The notes: generated by a model not told the origin, from the letters alone. Positions 10,163-21,676 are shown, numbered from the stretch's first letter. The stretch is 35,947 bases of DNA from Rickettsia typhi (GCA_945877755.1 CAMCSP010000003.1:1-35947); one strand, 5' to 3'. Numbers and translations are program-made.

Positions 10163-10472
10163 AGTCTAGATAGATAGTCTCATCGTTTCTGGCGTAACCA
10201 AGCACTCTCCTAGTTTGTTCGTCTAGCAAATCTATATCCAAGGATTCTGATTTCAGTGCATTAACTCGATTTTCTATGTCTAAACGCTCTGTCCTTAGAA
10301 TTTCGATTTCTTCTTTTAGGATGTTGTGTTTTTTGGAGAAATAAAATAATGATGATATACCACGTTCACCATTTATGGCTTGATATAAGCAATAAAAAAT
10401 TAGCAAAGTGGCGAAAGATACTAGTATAATTTTTTTAAATTGGAATTTTCTTCCTTTTCTTATGGCGTACAT
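10140..10472 (-). CDS. FtsB/DivIC-like septum formation initiator
   Basis: Single N-terminal TM helix plus coiled coil (KKHNILKEEIEILRTERLDIENRVNALKSESLDIDLLDEQTRRVLGYARNDE). Downstream of enolase, as in many alphaproteobacteria. Confidence 0.8.
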   Translation of the reverse strand: MYAIRKGRKFQFKKIILVSFATLLIFYCLYQAINGERGISSLFYFSKKHNILKEEIEILRTERLDIENRVNALKSESLDIDLLDEQTRRVLGYARNDETIYLDSNCEQVE

Positions 10473-10512
10473 AACAATTATTAATTTTTATATCTTTATA
10501 CTTAATGATATA

Positions 10513-11775
10513 TTAATTATTAAATTTAGCAAACCTTGCTTTGTCACCTAAAAATTCTTCGATGCGAATTAATTCATTATATTTTGCAGTTCGATCTGTT
10601 CTGCTCATAGAGCCAGTCTTAATCTGACCACATTGCGTTGCAACAGAAATATGTGCTATTGTTGTATCTTCAGTTTCACCAGAACGATGTGATAATATTG
10701 TTCGATAGGATGATTTATGAGCGATATCTATTGTTTCCAATGTCTCTGTCAAAGTACCAATCTGGTTTGGTTTGATTAAAACTGCGTTTGCAATATTTTT
10801 GGCAATGTAAGCTCGTAGAATATTTGGATTGCTTACAAACACATCATCACCAACTAGTTGAATTTTATTACCTAATTCTTTAGTAAGTAGTTGCCAGCCA
10901 TCAATATCATCTTCAGACATTGCATCCTCAATTGAGAAAATTGGATATGTATTAGCCAAGTTACTGTAATAACCTACGAGTTGTTTGGATGAGAGTTCTA
11001 GATCCTCTCCTTCTAAAAAATATTTGCCATTTTTGTAAAACTCCGATGCGGCAGCATCTAATGCTAGAGCTACATCCTTACCAGGTATAAATCCTGAATG
11101 CTCAATTGCTTTAATTACATATTCAATTGCTGATGCGCTTGATTTTAGATTTGGAGCAAAACCACCTTCATCACCGACGCTAGTACTGAAGCCATCTTTA
11201 TCCAGTAATGCTTTTAAACTATGAAAGACTTCTGTACCTATTTGTATTGCTTCTTTTATAGAGCTTGCAGCGATTGGCATAATCATAAATTCTTGTATGT
11301 CCAATGCGTTATTAGCATGCGCTCCACCGTTAAGAATATTGATCAAAGGCATTGGCAATAAATTGGCGCTTGGTTGAAGATAAGAAAATAGTGGTTGTTT
11401 TGTGGCATTTGCCGCAGCTTTTGCGATTGCTAAAGAGGTTACAACTATAGCATTTGCACCAAGCCTTGATTTATTTTCGGTTCCATCAAGTTCTATTAGG
11501 AATTTATCAAGTTGAGCTTGTTGTGTTACTTCTTGACCTAGCAAAGCTTTTTTAATTTCAGTATTCACTGCTTTTACTGCTTTTAATACGCCTTTTCCAT
11601 TAAATCTTTTTTGATCACCATCACGTTTTTCAAGAGCTTCTTTTTTACCAGTAGATGCGCCACTTGGCGCTGCAGCTCTACCAAATACTCCTGAATCAAG
11701 ATATACATCAACTTCGATAGTGGGATTGCCTCTACTATCAATAATTTCTCTGCCTATAACATTATTTATTTTCAT
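10513..11775 (-). CDS. eno: Enolase
   Basis: [54 protein letters not shown]. Confidence 0.98.
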   Translation of the reverse strand: MKINNVIGREIIDSRGNPTIEVDVYLDSGVFGRAAAPSGASTGKKEALEKRDGDQKRFNGKGVLKAVKAVNTEIKKALLGQEVTQQAQLDKFLIELDGTENKSRLGANAIVVTSLAIAKAAANATKQPLFSYLQPSANLLPMPLINILNGGAHANNALDIQEFMIMPIAASSIKEAIQIGTEVFHSLKALLDKDGFSTSVGDEGGFAPNLKSSASAIEYVIKAIEHSGFIPGKDVALALDAAASEFYKNGKYFLEGEDLELSSKQLVGYYSNLANTYPIFSIEDAMSEDDIDGWQLLTKELGNKIQLVGDDVFVSNPNILRAYIAKNIANAVLIKPNQIGTLTETLETIDIAHKSSYRTILSHRSGETEDTTIAHISVATQCGQIKTGSMSRTDRTAKYNELIRIEEFLGDKARFAKFNN

Positions 11776-11776
11776 G

Positions 11777-13345
11777 TTATTCCTTAGTTAATGACTTTAT
11801 TAATTTAATAGTTTCATCAATGCCGTATAAGGCGATAAAAGACCCGATCCGAGGGCCTTGTGATTGTCCAAGAAGTATTTCATATATGCGTTGGAAAAAT
11901 TCTCTTAAGTCGCTATAGTTGCTATTTTTACCAATATTATATAATGCATTTTGGATTTCTTGAGCATCGGCATTCTTGTCTAAGCTAGATAGCATACCTA
12001 CTATTTCTTGTAGTATTTTCCGATCATTTTCATCTGGGGTGCGATATATTTTTTTTGATTTTACAAAATCATTATAGTAGCAAATAGCATGGTCCACTAA
12101 CTTATCTAAAAATGAAGCAGATTCTGGATTGGCATTAGGAGAATATTTAGTAATGAATCCCCATAACACTGATTTATCACTTGGGTTACATGCACAGGCT
12201 AAATTAATTAGTAGAGCAAAGCTTAAACCAAAAAACTCATGTTTTATTGGCTTGCCATTATGAATATGCCAGATTGGATTAGACAATTTTGCCGCATCAT
12301 CTTCTTCAAAAAATTTCTGCAAAAATGTTATATACTCATCGACGCTTTTTGGTATCACATCAAAATGCAGACGTTTTGCTTTTTTAGGAGATTGATACAT
12401 ATAAAGAGAAAGACTTTCTGTAGGGGCGTATTTTAACCACTCATCAATTGTTATGCCATTACCTTTAGATTTAGAGATTTTTTTACCTTCATGATCTAAG
12501 AACATTTCATAACATAATTGTTGAGGAGGGATTCCACCGACAATTTTACAAATATCGCTGTACAATGAAGAGTTGGCTAAATGATCTTTGCCATACATTT
12601 CAAAATTTACATCCAACGCTGCCCAGCGTACTCCAAAATCTGGTTTCCATTGTAATTTGCAATGTCCACCAGTAACAGGAATTGTGACTTCTTCTTTTTC
12701 ATTAAGATAAGTTATAGTGCCTACATTTTCGTTTTTCCTAATAATTGGAACATATAAAACTTTTCCCGTTTTAGGGCAAATTGGCAAAAATGGACTATAG
12801 GTTGCCTGTCTTTCCTCGCCAAGAGTTGGAAGCATGAGATTCATGATCTCGTCGTAATGCTTTAATGCTTTTAGTAAGAACTCATCCAAAAATCCATTTT
12901 TATAAAACTCAGTTGCACTATGAAATTCATATTCAAAATTAAACCGATCAAGGAAAGCTGTTAAACGTGCATTCATATGATGGCCATAACTTTGGTGAGT
13001 ACCAAACGGATCTGGCACTGAAGTTAACGGCATTCCTAAATAATCTTTGATTATTTCTGGTTGTGGGATGTTTTCTGGAATTTTTCTTAAACCATCCATA
13101 TCGTCAGATACCACAAATAATTTTGTAGGTATATCTGAGATCAGACTAAACGCATTACGAACCATTACAGTTCTTGCTACTTCACAAAATGTACCAATAT
13201 GTGGTAGCCCAGACGGGCCATATCCTGTTTCAAATAAGACATATCCCTTCTTTGGTATTTTGTTATTCAGCCTGGATAAAATGCTTCTTGCTTCTTCAAA
13301 AGGCCATGAATTATTTTTTAATGCAAGTTCTTTAATATCTGTCAT
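11777..13345 (-). CDS. lysK: Class I lysyl-tRNA synthetase
   Basis: HIGH-type [15 protein letters not shown]-type [14 protein letters not shown], class I LysRS architecture. Confidence 0.95.
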   Translation of the reverse strand: MTDIKELALKNNSWPFEEARSILSRLNNKIPKKGYVLFETGYGPSGLPHIGTFCEVARTVMVRNAFSLISDIPTKLFVVSDDMDGLRKIPENIPQPEIIKDYLGMPLTSVPDPFGTHQSYGHHMNARLTAFLDRFNFEYEFHSATEFYKNGFLDEFLLKALKHYDEIMNLMLPTLGEERQATYSPFLPICPKTGKVLYVPIIRKNENVGTITYLNEKEEVTIPVTGGHCKLQWKPDFGVRWAALDVNFEMYGKDHLANSSLYSDICKIVGGIPPQQLCYEMFLDHEGKKISKSKGNGITIDEWLKYAPTESLSLYMYQSPKKAKRLHFDVIPKSVDEYITFLQKFFEEDDAAKLSNPIWHIHNGKPIKHEFFGLSFALLINLACACNPSDKSVLWGFITKYSPNANPESASFLDKLVDHAICYYNDFVKSKKIYRTPDENDRKILQEIVGMLSSLDKNADAQEIQNALYNIGKNSNYSDLREFFQRIYEILLGQSQGPRIGSFIALYGIDETIKLIKSLTKE

Positions 13346-13410
13346 AATCCATTATATTATTTTAATGCTCATCACTTTATATAATAATTAGGCAAAATTA
13401 GCAAAGCAAA

Positions 13411-13929
13411 ATGCTCACTAAATTCTCAATATCACAATTATGCATTGGATTAGTTATATTAAGTCTAGGAGCCTTAGGCGCCGCATTTATTGCAGAATAT
13501 GTGTTTATGATTGCTCCATGCAAGCTGTGTATCTACCAAAGATATACTTACTTGGTCTTAGCAATAATTTCTACTATAACGCTTTGTTTTAGATTGGCTT
13601 TTGTTCAGAGATTTCTACTGCTTTGTGCTGTTGTAATAGTTTTGGTTGGATGCCTAACAGCTTTTTACCATGTGGGTGTTGAGCAGCAAATCTTTACCGA
13701 ACCCTTTTCTTGCACGTCTTCTATCAATGAATCATCATTGCTGACTTTAGAAGAAATGAAAAATCAAATTTATAATAAAACACCGCAGTGTAGTGAAGTT
13801 AGTTTTAGTTTTCTGGGAATCTCAATGGCGGGTTGGAATGGAATATTATTGTTGACCATCTTCATATTATTGGTGAGGTATTTATATGCCACTAATTTAA
13901 TGAATAATGTGAGAAAATATGCAAAATAA
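13411..13929 (+). CDS. dsbB: Disulfide bond formation protein B
   Basis: Four TM helices, CKLCIYQRYTY CxxC motif, second Cys pair in FSCTSSIN...PQCSEVSFSFLGISMAGWNG. Confidence 0.92.
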   Translation: MLTKFSISQLCIGLVILSLGALGAAFIAEYVFMIAPCKLCIYQRYTYLVLAIISTITLCFRLAFVQRFLLLCAVVIVLVGCLTAFYHVGVEQQIFTEPFSCTSSINESSLLTLEEMKNQIYNKTPQCSEVSFSFLGISMAGWNGILLLTIFILLVRYLYATNLMNNVRKYAK

Positions 13930-15058
13930 AAGTAAACCTACAGTTCTACAAGTTCTGCCATCATTAGTTACTGGTGGTGTTGAGCGCGGAACTATGGATA
14001 TTGCAAAAGCATTGGTGGATAATGGTTTTCGTTCCTTGGTTGTTTCATCTGGTGGACCACTCGTAAAATCTATAGAGCGTGATGGCTCTAAGCACATTAC
14101 TATGACTTTAAATACTAAAAATCCTTGGCGGATTTTTAGTAATATATCAAAATTAGTAGAATTAATCAAAAAGGAAAAGGTGGATATTGTTCACGCTAGG
14201 TCTCGTGCACCTGCCTGGAGTGCATATTTTGCTGCGAAGAAAACTGGTTGTAAATTTATAACTACTTTTCATGGGTCCTACGGGATGCAAAATAGTATTA
14301 AAAAACTCTACAACTCAGTTATGGTTAAGGGAGAAAAGATTATTGCTGTATCTGAATTTATTTCAGATTATATTTGTAAGTATTATCCTGATGTATCTAA
14401 GAAAAAGATTGCAGTTATTCATAGGGGAGTTGATACAAAAGTTTTTGATCCTAATAATATTGGTTTTGAAAGAATAAATATTTTAGCAAGGAAGTTTAGA
14501 ATACCCGATGACAAAGTCATTATAATTATGCCAGTGCGTTTTACAAGATGGAAGGGACATTTAGTATTAATACGAGCGCTTGCGACTTTAAGCAAAAAGC
14601 AATTTTATTGTATAATTGTGGGTGATGTTCAAAATAATCTGAATTATTACAATGAAATGTTAGAATTAATGGGTGAGTTTGGTTTGGACAATAATATTGC
14701 ATTTGCTGGGGCTGTTAGGGATATGCCGGCATTATATATGATATCAGACATTGTTGTGGTTCCTTCAACTAGACCAGAGGCTTTTGGTCGAATTTCGATT
14801 GAGACTCAAGCAATGGCAAAAATCATTATTGCAACTGATATTGGTGGTTTTAAAGAAACTATTATTGGTCAGGAGAATGGTTTTATAGTGCCGCCTAATG
14901 ATAGTACGGCATTGGCAAAGGCAATTAGAAAGGCAATGAGTTTAACAGTAAAGCAAAGACAAAAGATGGGTGCTAATGCTCGTCATTTTATAAAGGAAAA
15001 ATTTAGTCTAGATAGTATGATCAAGAAGACTTTGGATCAGTATAAAAAATTGCTATAG
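13919..15058 (+). CDS. Glycosyltransferase family 4 (LPS/lipid glycosylation type)
   Basis: LQVLPSLVTGGVERGTMDIA, VHARSRAPAWSA, VPSTRPEAFGRISIETQAMA. Confidence 0.88.
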   Translation: MQNKSKPTVLQVLPSLVTGGVERGTMDIAKALVDNGFRSLVVSSGGPLVKSIERDGSKHITMTLNTKNPWRIFSNISKLVELIKKEKVDIVHARSRAPAWSAYFAAKKTGCKFITTFHGSYGMQNSIKKLYNSVMVKGEKIIAVSEFISDYICKYYPDVSKKKIAVIHRGVDTKVFDPNNIGFERINILARKFRIPDDKVIIIMPVRFTRWKGHLVLIRALATLSKKQFYCIIVGDVQNNLNYYNEMLELMGEFGLDNNIAFAGAVRDMPALYMISDIVVVPSTRPEAFGRISIETQAMAKIIIATDIGGFKETIIGQENGFIVPPNDSTALAKAIRKAMSLTVKQRQKMGANARHFIKEKFSLDSMIKKTLDQYKKLL

Positions 15059-15295
15059 ACCTTCTTCAGTAGAAATTGATCCATCAGCTTTTTGAACTAT
15101 CTTTTCTACCACTAATTTGGCTTCTCTCAATTTTGTTTCGCAATAGCTTTTTAAAGCATTGCCGCGTTCGTAATATTTGATAGTAGCTTCAAGACTCTCT
15201 TGACCAGTTTCAATTTTACGTACTATTTCTTGCAGTTCAGCTAAGGCTTTCTCAAAAGACATGTCTTTGAGGTCGTTGTGATCATTTGAAACCAT
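15053..15295 (-). CDS. xseB: Exodeoxyribonuclease VII small subunit
   Basis: MSFEKALAELQEIVRKIETGQESLEATIKYYERGNALKSYCETKLREAKLVVEKI. Confidence 0.95.
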   Translation of the reverse strand: MVSNDHNDLKDMSFEKALAELQEIVRKIETGQESLEATIKYYERGNALKSYCETKLREAKLVVEKIVQKADGSISTEEGL

Positions 15296-15320
15296 TGGAG
15301 CTACCTTTTATCAATTAAAC

Positions 15321-15348
15321 TTGATATAACTATTGGTTAATATATACT
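15321..15348 (+). promoter_or_regulatory. Putative sigma70 promoter for the ETC complex I gene
   Basis: TTGATA, 16 nt spacer, TATACT, about 30 nt upstream of the ATG at 15380. Confidence 0.5.
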
Positions 15349-15379
15349 ATAATTCAACTAATTGCCAAGGATCTATTTT

Positions 15380-15661
15380 ATGAAAGCAGTTATATATAGC
15401 CCTACAAAATCTGCAATGCAGTCTGGAACGCGCAATACTAAACATTGGGAAATCAAATTTAACAATGATGGCAGTAGGTATATTGATCCATTGATGGGTT
15501 GGACAGCATCACGCGACATGTTACAAGAAGTGCAGCTAAAATTTGATAGTAAAGAAGAGGCTATTGCTTTTGCTGAGGAAAATAATATTCGATACGAAGT
15601 TCTTGAGCCAAAGTTTAAAAAAGTTTTGCCCAAGGCTTATGCTGATAATTTTACCAACTAG
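15380..15661 (+). CDS. ETC complex I subunit (NDUFS4/NDUFA4-type conserved region)
   Basis: MKAVIYSPTKSAMQSGTRNTKHWEIKF...DPLMGWTASRDMLQEVQLKFDSKEEAIAFAEENNIRYEV. ATG at 15380 preferred over the TTG at 15362. Confidence 0.92.
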   Translation: MKAVIYSPTKSAMQSGTRNTKHWEIKFNNDGSRYIDPLMGWTASRDMLQEVQLKFDSKEEAIAFAEENNIRYEVLEPKFKKVLPKAYADNFTN

Positions 15662-15670
15662 TAAAAGATC

Positions 15671-17794
15671 TTGTTAGAATTAGATACACATCTTGAAAAC
15701 CTAAATAATGCTCAGGCTGAAGCTGTGCATAATTTCGACACGCCTTTGTTGGTTTTAGCCGGGGCTGGAACTGGGAAAACCCGAGTAATTGTTAGCAAAA
15801 TTGCTCAAATTATTAAGTCAGGGCTTGCTTGGCCTAATGAGATTCTAGCAGTAACATTCACCAACAAAGCTGCTAAAGAAATGCACGAGCGCATTGCTAA
15901 ATTGGTGACTTTATCAGAGCCTGGAAGATGGTTTGGAACTTTCCATGCAATTGCTGCCAAGATTCTAAAAATCAATTGCGATCTAGTTGGGCTGACTAAC
16001 AATTTTCTTATCATTGACTATGATGATCAGATTAAACTGATCAAATCGCTGTTATCTGAACAGAATATTGATCCACAGAAATATCCTCCTAAATTATTAC
16101 TGGCAATAATTAATGGCTGGAAAGATCAAGCTTTAGCGCCAGAGAAGATTACTAATGCAGATGCTAAATTTCCCGCTGAGCAAATAGCCAAGGATTTATA
16201 CAAATTATATCAGAATCGGCTGTTATCAAATAATATGGTAGATTTTGGGGATCTGTTATTACATAATTTAACTATCTTTATCAAACACCCTGCAATTTTG
16301 GAAGGCTATCAAAATCGGTTTAAATATATTTTAGTGGATGAATATCAAGATACTAACGTGGCTCAATATTTATGGTTACGAATCCTGGCACAAAAAAATA
16401 ATAATATTTGTTGTGTTGGTGATGATGATCAATCGATATATGGTTGGCGTGGTGCTAAAATAGAAAATATTTTGCGTTTCGAGAAAGATTTTCCTGGAGC
16501 ATCTGTAGTTAAATTAGAACAAAATTATCGTTCCACAAAATATATCTTGCAAGCTGCTACTGCTTTAATTTCCAATAATTCTAATCGATATACAAAGATT
16601 TTATGGACCAGTGATGATCATGGTCATAAATTAGTGGTTAATTCTTTCTGGAACGATTTAGAAGAAGCTAAATACATTGCATATCAGATTAAGCAAAAAG
16701 CCTATACTTTCTATCAACCATGTGACATCAGTACCTTAGTAAGAGCTGGGTTTCAAACACGTGTTATTGAAGAAGCATTTATTGCTCAAAGCATCCCATA
16801 CACAGTTATTGGTAATATGAAATTCTATGAGCGGATGGAAATAAAAGACATCATCGCTTATATTCGCTTGGCAGTAAATCATAATGATAATTTGGCATTT
16901 GAGCGAATAATCAACAAGCCTAAAAGAGGTGTTGGTGAAAGTGCAATTGCAAAATTAAAACAATATGCTTCGCAAAATAATTGTTCGTTGTTGAAATCGG
17001 TTAACATTATGCTTTTGCAAGAACCTGGTAAAACTCAACTGAAAACAAACTTGCTGGAATTTTCAAATTTGGTTCACAAATGGCATGATCTTTTTGCAAG
17101 TCTTAGTCATACCAGTGTTGTTGAAACTATTATTTCTGACATCAATTATATCCAAATGCTAGAGTCTGAAAAATTATCTAAAGATGATGCCATCAATCGC
17201 ATCGATAACATCAATGAATTGTTAAAAGCTTTAGAAGATTTTGAGACTATTGGCGATTTTTTGGAGCATATTAGCTTAGTGGCAAATAACGATCAAGCTA
17301 CTACCAATCATCAAGTTAATATCATGACTTTACATGCGGCAAAAGGTCTGGAGTTTGATCTGGTGTTTTTACCAGGATGGGAAGAAGGTTTATTTCCAAA
17401 TAGCAAGACTTTAGATGAAAACGGTAATAGTGGTTTAGAAGAAGAACGAAGACTTGCTTATGTTGGCATTACCCGCGCCAGAAAAGAAGTACATATTAGC
17501 GCCGCCCAAAGTCGTAGAATGTATAATCAATGGCAACATAACGCACCCTCAAGATTTATCAAAGAGTTACCTGCTGATTGTTGTGATTTTTCTAAATCTG
17601 CGGAAGTTGAACAACCAAGAAATGAATATGTTAGCAGTCCTAGCAACAGTAAATTTTCGATTAATCAAAAAGTTTCTCATCAGAAATTTGGTGAAGGTTA
17701 TATAGTTAAACTTGAAGGTAATGCTGCGGATGTATTTTTTGATGGTTTAGGAACAAAGAAAATTATGCTAAGCTTTTTGGAACATGCTCAATAA
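15671..17794 (+). CDS. uvrD: ATP-dependent DNA helicase UvrD/PcrA family
   Basis: LNNAQAEAV, Walker A GAGTGKTRV, VDEYQDTN, GDDDQSIYGWRGA, TLHAAKGLEFD, YVGITRARKE. TTG start. Confidence 0.95.
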   Translation: MLELDTHLENLNNAQAEAVHNFDTPLLVLAGAGTGKTRVIVSKIAQIIKSGLAWPNEILAVTFTNKAAKEMHERIAKLVTLSEPGRWFGTFHAIAAKILKINCDLVGLTNNFLIIDYDDQIKLIKSLLSEQNIDPQKYPPKLLLAIINGWKDQALAPEKITNADAKFPAEQIAKDLYKLYQNRLLSNNMVDFGDLLLHNLTIFIKHPAILEGYQNRFKYILVDEYQDTNVAQYLWLRILAQKNNNICCVGDDDQSIYGWRGAKIENILRFEKDFPGASVVKLEQNYRSTKYILQAATALISNNSNRYTKILWTSDDHGHKLVVNSFWNDLEEAKYIAYQIKQKAYTFYQPCDISTLVRAGFQTRVIEEAFIAQSIPYTVIGNMKFYERMEIKDIIAYIRLAVNHNDNLAFERIINKPKRGVGESAIAKLKQYASQNNCSLLKSVNIMLLQEPGKTQLKTNLLEFSNLVHKWHDLFASLSHTSVVETIISDINYIQMLESEKLSKDDAINRIDNINELLKALEDFETIGDFLEHISLVANNDQATTNHQVNIMTLHAAKGLEFDLVFLPGWEEGLFPNSKTLDENGNSGLEEERRLAYVGITRARKEVHISAAQSRRMYNQWQHNAPSRFIKELPADCCDFSKSAEVEQPRNEYVSSPSNSKFSINQKVSHQKFGEGYIVKLEGNAADVFFDGLGTKKIMLSFLEHAQ

Positions 17795-17814
17795 CTAATA
17801 ATAGGAAAGTGAGA

Positions 17815-18243
17815 ATGACAAATATAGCAATTGCTTCTGATCACAGAGGGTTGAAATTAAAAAATTATATCCTGGATTACTTAGTGCAATATCAGCATCA
17901 TGTGTGTGATTTTGGTTGTTCTACGGATGATTCAGTTGATTATCCAGATTTTGCCAAGTTGGTAGTTGATTCTATTGTTGCTGATCAGCATGAAATCGGT
18001 ATTTTAATATGTGGAACTGGCATTGGCATGTCTATCGCTGCTAACAGAAATCCAAAAATTCGTGCAGTGCTTTGTCATAGCTCTGAATATGCAAAAATGG
18101 CAAGATTGCATAATGATGCCAATGTTATTATTTTTGGTGCAGACTTTATTTCTACCGAAGAAGCTATTGAATTTTTAAAAGTTTTTCTTGATACTGAATT
18201 TGAAGGTGGCCGCCACCAGAAACGCTTGGATAAGTTATCCTAG
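17815..18243 (+). CDS. rpiB: Ribose-5-phosphate isomerase B
   Basis: IAIASDHRGLKLK, VDYPDFAKLV, ILICGTGIGMSIAANRNPKIRAVLC. Confidence 0.95.
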   Translation: MTNIAIASDHRGLKLKNYILDYLVQYQHHVCDFGCSTDDSVDYPDFAKLVVDSIVADQHEIGILICGTGIGMSIAANRNPKIRAVLCHSSEYAKMARLHNDANVIIFGADFISTEEAIEFLKVFLDTEFEGGRHQKRLDKLS

Positions 18244-18324
18244 TTTTGGTAAGCAGTTGCTTTTCATAACTATTTATTATATAAGTGAGTAGTAAATTAA
18301 CCTATCATATTACTTGAGGTTGGC

Positions 18325-19611
18325 ATGCCAAAATCCATCCATAATTTTTTTACTTCTGATCTATCTGTTGTCGATCCAGAAATAAACGTAATTGTTGGTG
18401 ACGAGTTAAAACGTCAGCAAAATCAGGTAGAGTTAATTGCTTCAGAAAATTTCACTAGCCACGCGGTGCTGATGGCTCAAGGATCGATTCTCACTAATAA
18501 ATATGCTGAAGGTTATCCGCATAAAAGATATTATGGTGGTTGTGAGGTTGTTGATAAGGCTGAAATTTTAGCGATAGAAAGAGCAAAAAAATTATTTGGA
18601 TGTAATTTCGCCAATGTTCAACCTCATTCTGGCTCACAAGCAAACCAAGCAGTTTTTTTGGCATTGTTAAATCCTGGGGATGTAGTTTTGGGAATGTCAC
18701 TTGCTGCTGGTGGTCATTTAACTCACGGTGCTGGTCCAAATATGTCTGGCAAATGGTTTAAAGTCGTCCAATATGGTGTAAAATTAGAAGATGGCTTAAT
18801 CGATTATGAGCAACTGCATCAGCTCGCCAAAGAACATAAACCAAAATTGATTATTGCTGGTGGTTCGTCGTATCCAAGAGTAATTGACTTTGAAAGATTC
18901 AGAAAAATTGCTGATGAAGTTGGCGCTTTTTTCTTAGCAGACATTGCACATTATGCTGGTTTAATTGCTTCAGGCTTATATCCAAATCCATTTCCACATG
19001 CACATATTGCAACAACTACTACACATAAAACTTTGCGTGGCCCAAGAGGCGGCATGATCCTTTCTTTGGAGGAAGATATTGCAAAGAAAATTAACTCAGC
19101 AATATTCCCTGGGTTACAAGGTGGGCCTTTAATGCATGTGATTGCTGGCAAGGCTGTAGCTTTTGGTGAGGCATTACAGCCAGAATTTAAGCAATATTCT
19201 CAAAATGTAATTAATAATGCAATAGTTTTAGGAAAAACTCTCAAAGATGCTGGTTATGATTTGGTTACTGGTGGAACAGATTGTCATTTATTATTGGTTG
19301 ATTTGCGCAGTAAAAACCTAACAGGAAAAGCTTCAGAAGCTAGTTTAGAACGCGCTGGTTTAACTTGTAACAAGAATGCAGTGCCGTTTGATCAATTATC
19401 ACCTTTTGTCACTTCTGGTATTAGAATTGGCACGCCAGCTGGTACAACTAGAGGTTTTGGTGAAGCGGAATTTAAAGAAATTGGTTCATTAATTGCCCAA
19501 GTTCTTGATGGGCTGATATCAAATCCTGAAGATAATTCAGTTATAGAAAACCAAGTTCTAAAGCAGTCATATGCTTTGTGTCAGAAATTTCCAATATATA
19601 GTTCTAGGTAA
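18325..19611 (+). CDS. glyA: Serine hydroxymethyltransferase
   Basis: [32 protein letters not shown] lysine region [14 protein letters not shown]. Confidence 0.98.
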   Translation: MPKSIHNFFTSDLSVVDPEINVIVGDELKRQQNQVELIASENFTSHAVLMAQGSILTNKYAEGYPHKRYYGGCEVVDKAEILAIERAKKLFGCNFANVQPHSGSQANQAVFLALLNPGDVVLGMSLAAGGHLTHGAGPNMSGKWFKVVQYGVKLEDGLIDYEQLHQLAKEHKPKLIIAGGSSYPRVIDFERFRKIADEVGAFFLADIAHYAGLIASGLYPNPFPHAHIATTTTHKTLRGPRGGMILSLEEDIAKKINSAIFPGLQGGPLMHVIAGKAVAFGEALQPEFKQYSQNVINNAIVLGKTLKDAGYDLVTGGTDCHLLLVDLRSKNLTGKASEASLERAGLTCNKNAVPFDQLSPFVTSGIRIGTPAGTTRGFGEAEFKEIGSLIAQVLDGLISNPEDNSVIENQVLKQSYALCQKFPIYSSR

Positions 19612-19615
19612 TTTT

Positions 19616-20068
19616 ATGCGCTGCCCCTTTTGTGGAACTTTAGACACTCAAGTAAAAGATTCGAGACAAAGCGAAGACGGTAGGTCGATAAAACGCCGTC
19701 GCTATTGCGTTAACTGTCATTCAAGATTTACTACGTTTGAGCGAATCGAATTACGCGAATTAACTGTGATTAAAAAAGATGGTGCGCGAAGACTTTTCGA
19801 TAGAGAGAAAATTCTGCGCGCTATAAATTTAGCAGTTAGGAAAAGACCAATTACAGCTGAGCAGATAGATTTGCTGATTGATAATATGGTACAGAAAATC
19901 GAAAAAGCTGGTGAAAGCGAAATCCATAGCAATTTTATAGGAGAGCAAATTATGCTTGAACTTGCCAAGCTTGATCAAGTTGCGTATGTACGCTTTGCAT
20001 CGGTTTATCATGACTTTTCCGAGGCAAAAGACTTTGAGAATTTCTTGAGTAAGCTTCGCAACGGCTAA
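19616..20068 (+). CDS. nrdR: Transcriptional repressor NrdR
   Basis: MRCPFCGTLDTQVKDSRQSEDGRSIKRRRYCVNCHSRFTTFER plus ATP-cone domain. True start is the ATG at 19616. Confidence 0.97.
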   Translation: MRCPFCGTLDTQVKDSRQSEDGRSIKRRRYCVNCHSRFTTFERIELRELTVIKKDGARRLFDREKILRAINLAVRKRPITAEQIDLLIDNMVQKIEKAGESEIHSNFIGEQIMLELAKLDQVAYVRFASVYHDFSEAKDFENFLSKLRNG

Positions 20069-20077
20069 TTTTGGGAG

Positions 20078-20105
20078 TTGTTTAAATACAAAATTATGTT
20101 ATAAT
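20078..20105 (+). promoter_or_regulatory. Putative sigma70 promoter for the symporter gene
   Basis: TTGTTT, 16 nt spacer, TATAAT. Implies a ~150 nt 5' UTR before 20263. Confidence 0.4.
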
Positions 20106-20262
20106 GCAAACATATCTTTGCGTTAACTAAAATTATTAAATGAAGTGTTAAAAGTTAATTATATAGTCTTATTCCTTACTACCAACACTACCGGTTTGGT
20201 CTGGTAATCATTTCGCACACCCATTTTATTCATTATTATTTAATTCAATTTAGGAAAAGATT

Positions 20263-21426
20263 ATGTTTCGTAAAATGCCGTTTATTTTGGTTGCCATTAT
20301 TTTGGCTATCATATTACTAGATCCTTTTATACCATTTATGATTAAGCAAGGGCTTTATTCTATAAGTCTAACCATCAAAGACATTATCGTATTATTACTG
20401 CCCTTCATCATATTTGGCCTGCTGTTTAAGGCAGTGGTTATGTTGTCTAGTAGTGCTACAAAAATCATAGGTATGATTTTGATTTTGGTTTGTATATCAA
20501 ATTTTATTTCAACATTCCTTAGTCATTATGTGGGTATGTGGGTATATCATTTTGATTTATCGATGATCGTACCAAAAGAATCAGATGGTTTAACAGCATT
20601 ATGGTCGCTGAGCTTGCCTAAATTTATTGCTAATGACAAAGCAATGTTCTTAGGGATAGTGCTTGGTATCTTAGCTTCCAAATTTGCATCAAAAAAATCT
20701 GTGGTTATAGGAAAGACAATAGAGATTTACATAGGAAAATTATTGGGTGTATTTACTTATTTAATACCTTTGTTTGTCGCTGGATTTGTAGTTAAGTTAC
20801 AGTGTGATGGTGTTGTTGGTGTAATTGTAAGAGACTATACTGCAATTTTTGCACTGATAGCGCTAGCCCAGTTTGGTTATATTGCATTTGCATACCTCCT
20901 TCTTAATAACTTAAAATTGAAGAGTTTTTTAAGTAACATCAAGAACATGCTACCTGCAGCAATTAGCGGTTTTAGTACTATGTCGAGTGCAGCAAGTATG
21001 CCGCTTACAATTATTGGTGTAGAGAATAATGCAAAAAATAAGGATGTAGCCCTTTCTGTTGTTCCAGCAACCGTTAATATCCATCTTGTTGGCGACTGTT
21101 TTGCTATACCAATATTTGCTTATGCTGTATTAAAAAGTTTTGGTATGGCAGAGCCATCTTTGTTTAACTACTTGATTTTTACCTTTTATTTTGTACTAGC
21201 AAAATTCTCTGTTGCAGCTATACCAGGCGGTGGAATTATAGTGATGTTACCAATCCTTGAAGGCTATCTTGGTTTCAATGGAGAGATGATGTCATTGATT
21301 ACTGCGCTCTATATTCTGTTTGATCCAGTGATTACTTGCGCCAATGTTTTTGGCAATGGAGCATTTGCTAAGATGATTGACAGATTTGTAGTTAAAAATA
21401 CAAAATTAAGTTTTAAAAGTGCCTAG
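20263..21426 (+). CDS. Dicarboxylate/amino acid:cation symporter (DAACS/SDF family)
   Basis: SDF-type signatures: GFSTMSSAASMPLTI serine-rich motif, VPATVNIHLVGDCFAIP, IPGGGIIVMLPILEGYLGF, DPVITCANVFGN. Confidence 0.87.
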   Translation: MFRKMPFILVAIILAIILLDPFIPFMIKQGLYSISLTIKDIIVLLLPFIIFGLLFKAVVMLSSSATKIIGMILILVCISNFISTFLSHYVGMWVYHFDLSMIVPKESDGLTALWSLSLPKFIANDKAMFLGIVLGILASKFASKKSVVIGKTIEIYIGKLLGVFTYLIPLFVAGFVVKLQCDGVVGVIVRDYTAIFALIALAQFGYIAFAYLLLNNLKLKSFLSNIKNMLPAAISGFSTMSSAASMPLTIIGVENNAKNKDVALSVVPATVNIHLVGDCFAIPIFAYAVLKSFGMAEPSLFNYLIFTFYFVLAKFSVAAIPGGGIIVMLPILEGYLGFNGEMMSLITALYILFDPVITCANVFGNGAFAKMIDRFVVKNTKLSFKSA

Positions 21427-21530
21427 CAGCGCTAAACATTTTTGCTGCTAAAGTTATCTTAATGCGCTAAAACTGCCATATATTGCTTGATCATTGGCTC
21501 TTTTATTTGTATTATACCAATCCTTATATG

Positions 21531-21607
21531 GCGGGCGTAGCTCAGTTGGTTAGAGCATCAGATTGTGATTCTGAGGGTCGCGGGTTCGAGTCCCGTCGTT
21601 CGCCCCA
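21531..21607 (+). tRNA. tRNA-His (GTG), CCA encoded
   Basis: GCGGGCG/CGTTCGC acceptor stem, anticodon arm TCAGA-TTGTGAT-TCTGA, T arm GCGGG-TTCGAGT-CCCGT. G at 21530 (G-1) can pair with discriminator C at 21604. CCA at 21605-21607. Confidence 0.96.
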
Positions 21608-21611
21608 GTTC

Positions 21612-21676
21612 AAGTTAGATCCAGAAAATAAAGTTAAAGGTATATTTTCCTCTAGGTCGTAGGGGTGATCTAACTT
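21612..21676. other. Structured inverted-repeat element (three-way-junction-like RNA leader or small MITE remnant)
   Basis: Perfect 10 bp outer inverted repeat AAGTTAGATC (21612-21621)/GATCTAACTT (21667-21676). Encloses GAAAATA/TATTTTC (21624-21630/21643-21649) and CCTCTA-ggtcg-TAGGGG (21649-21654/21660-21665). Confidence 0.55.
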
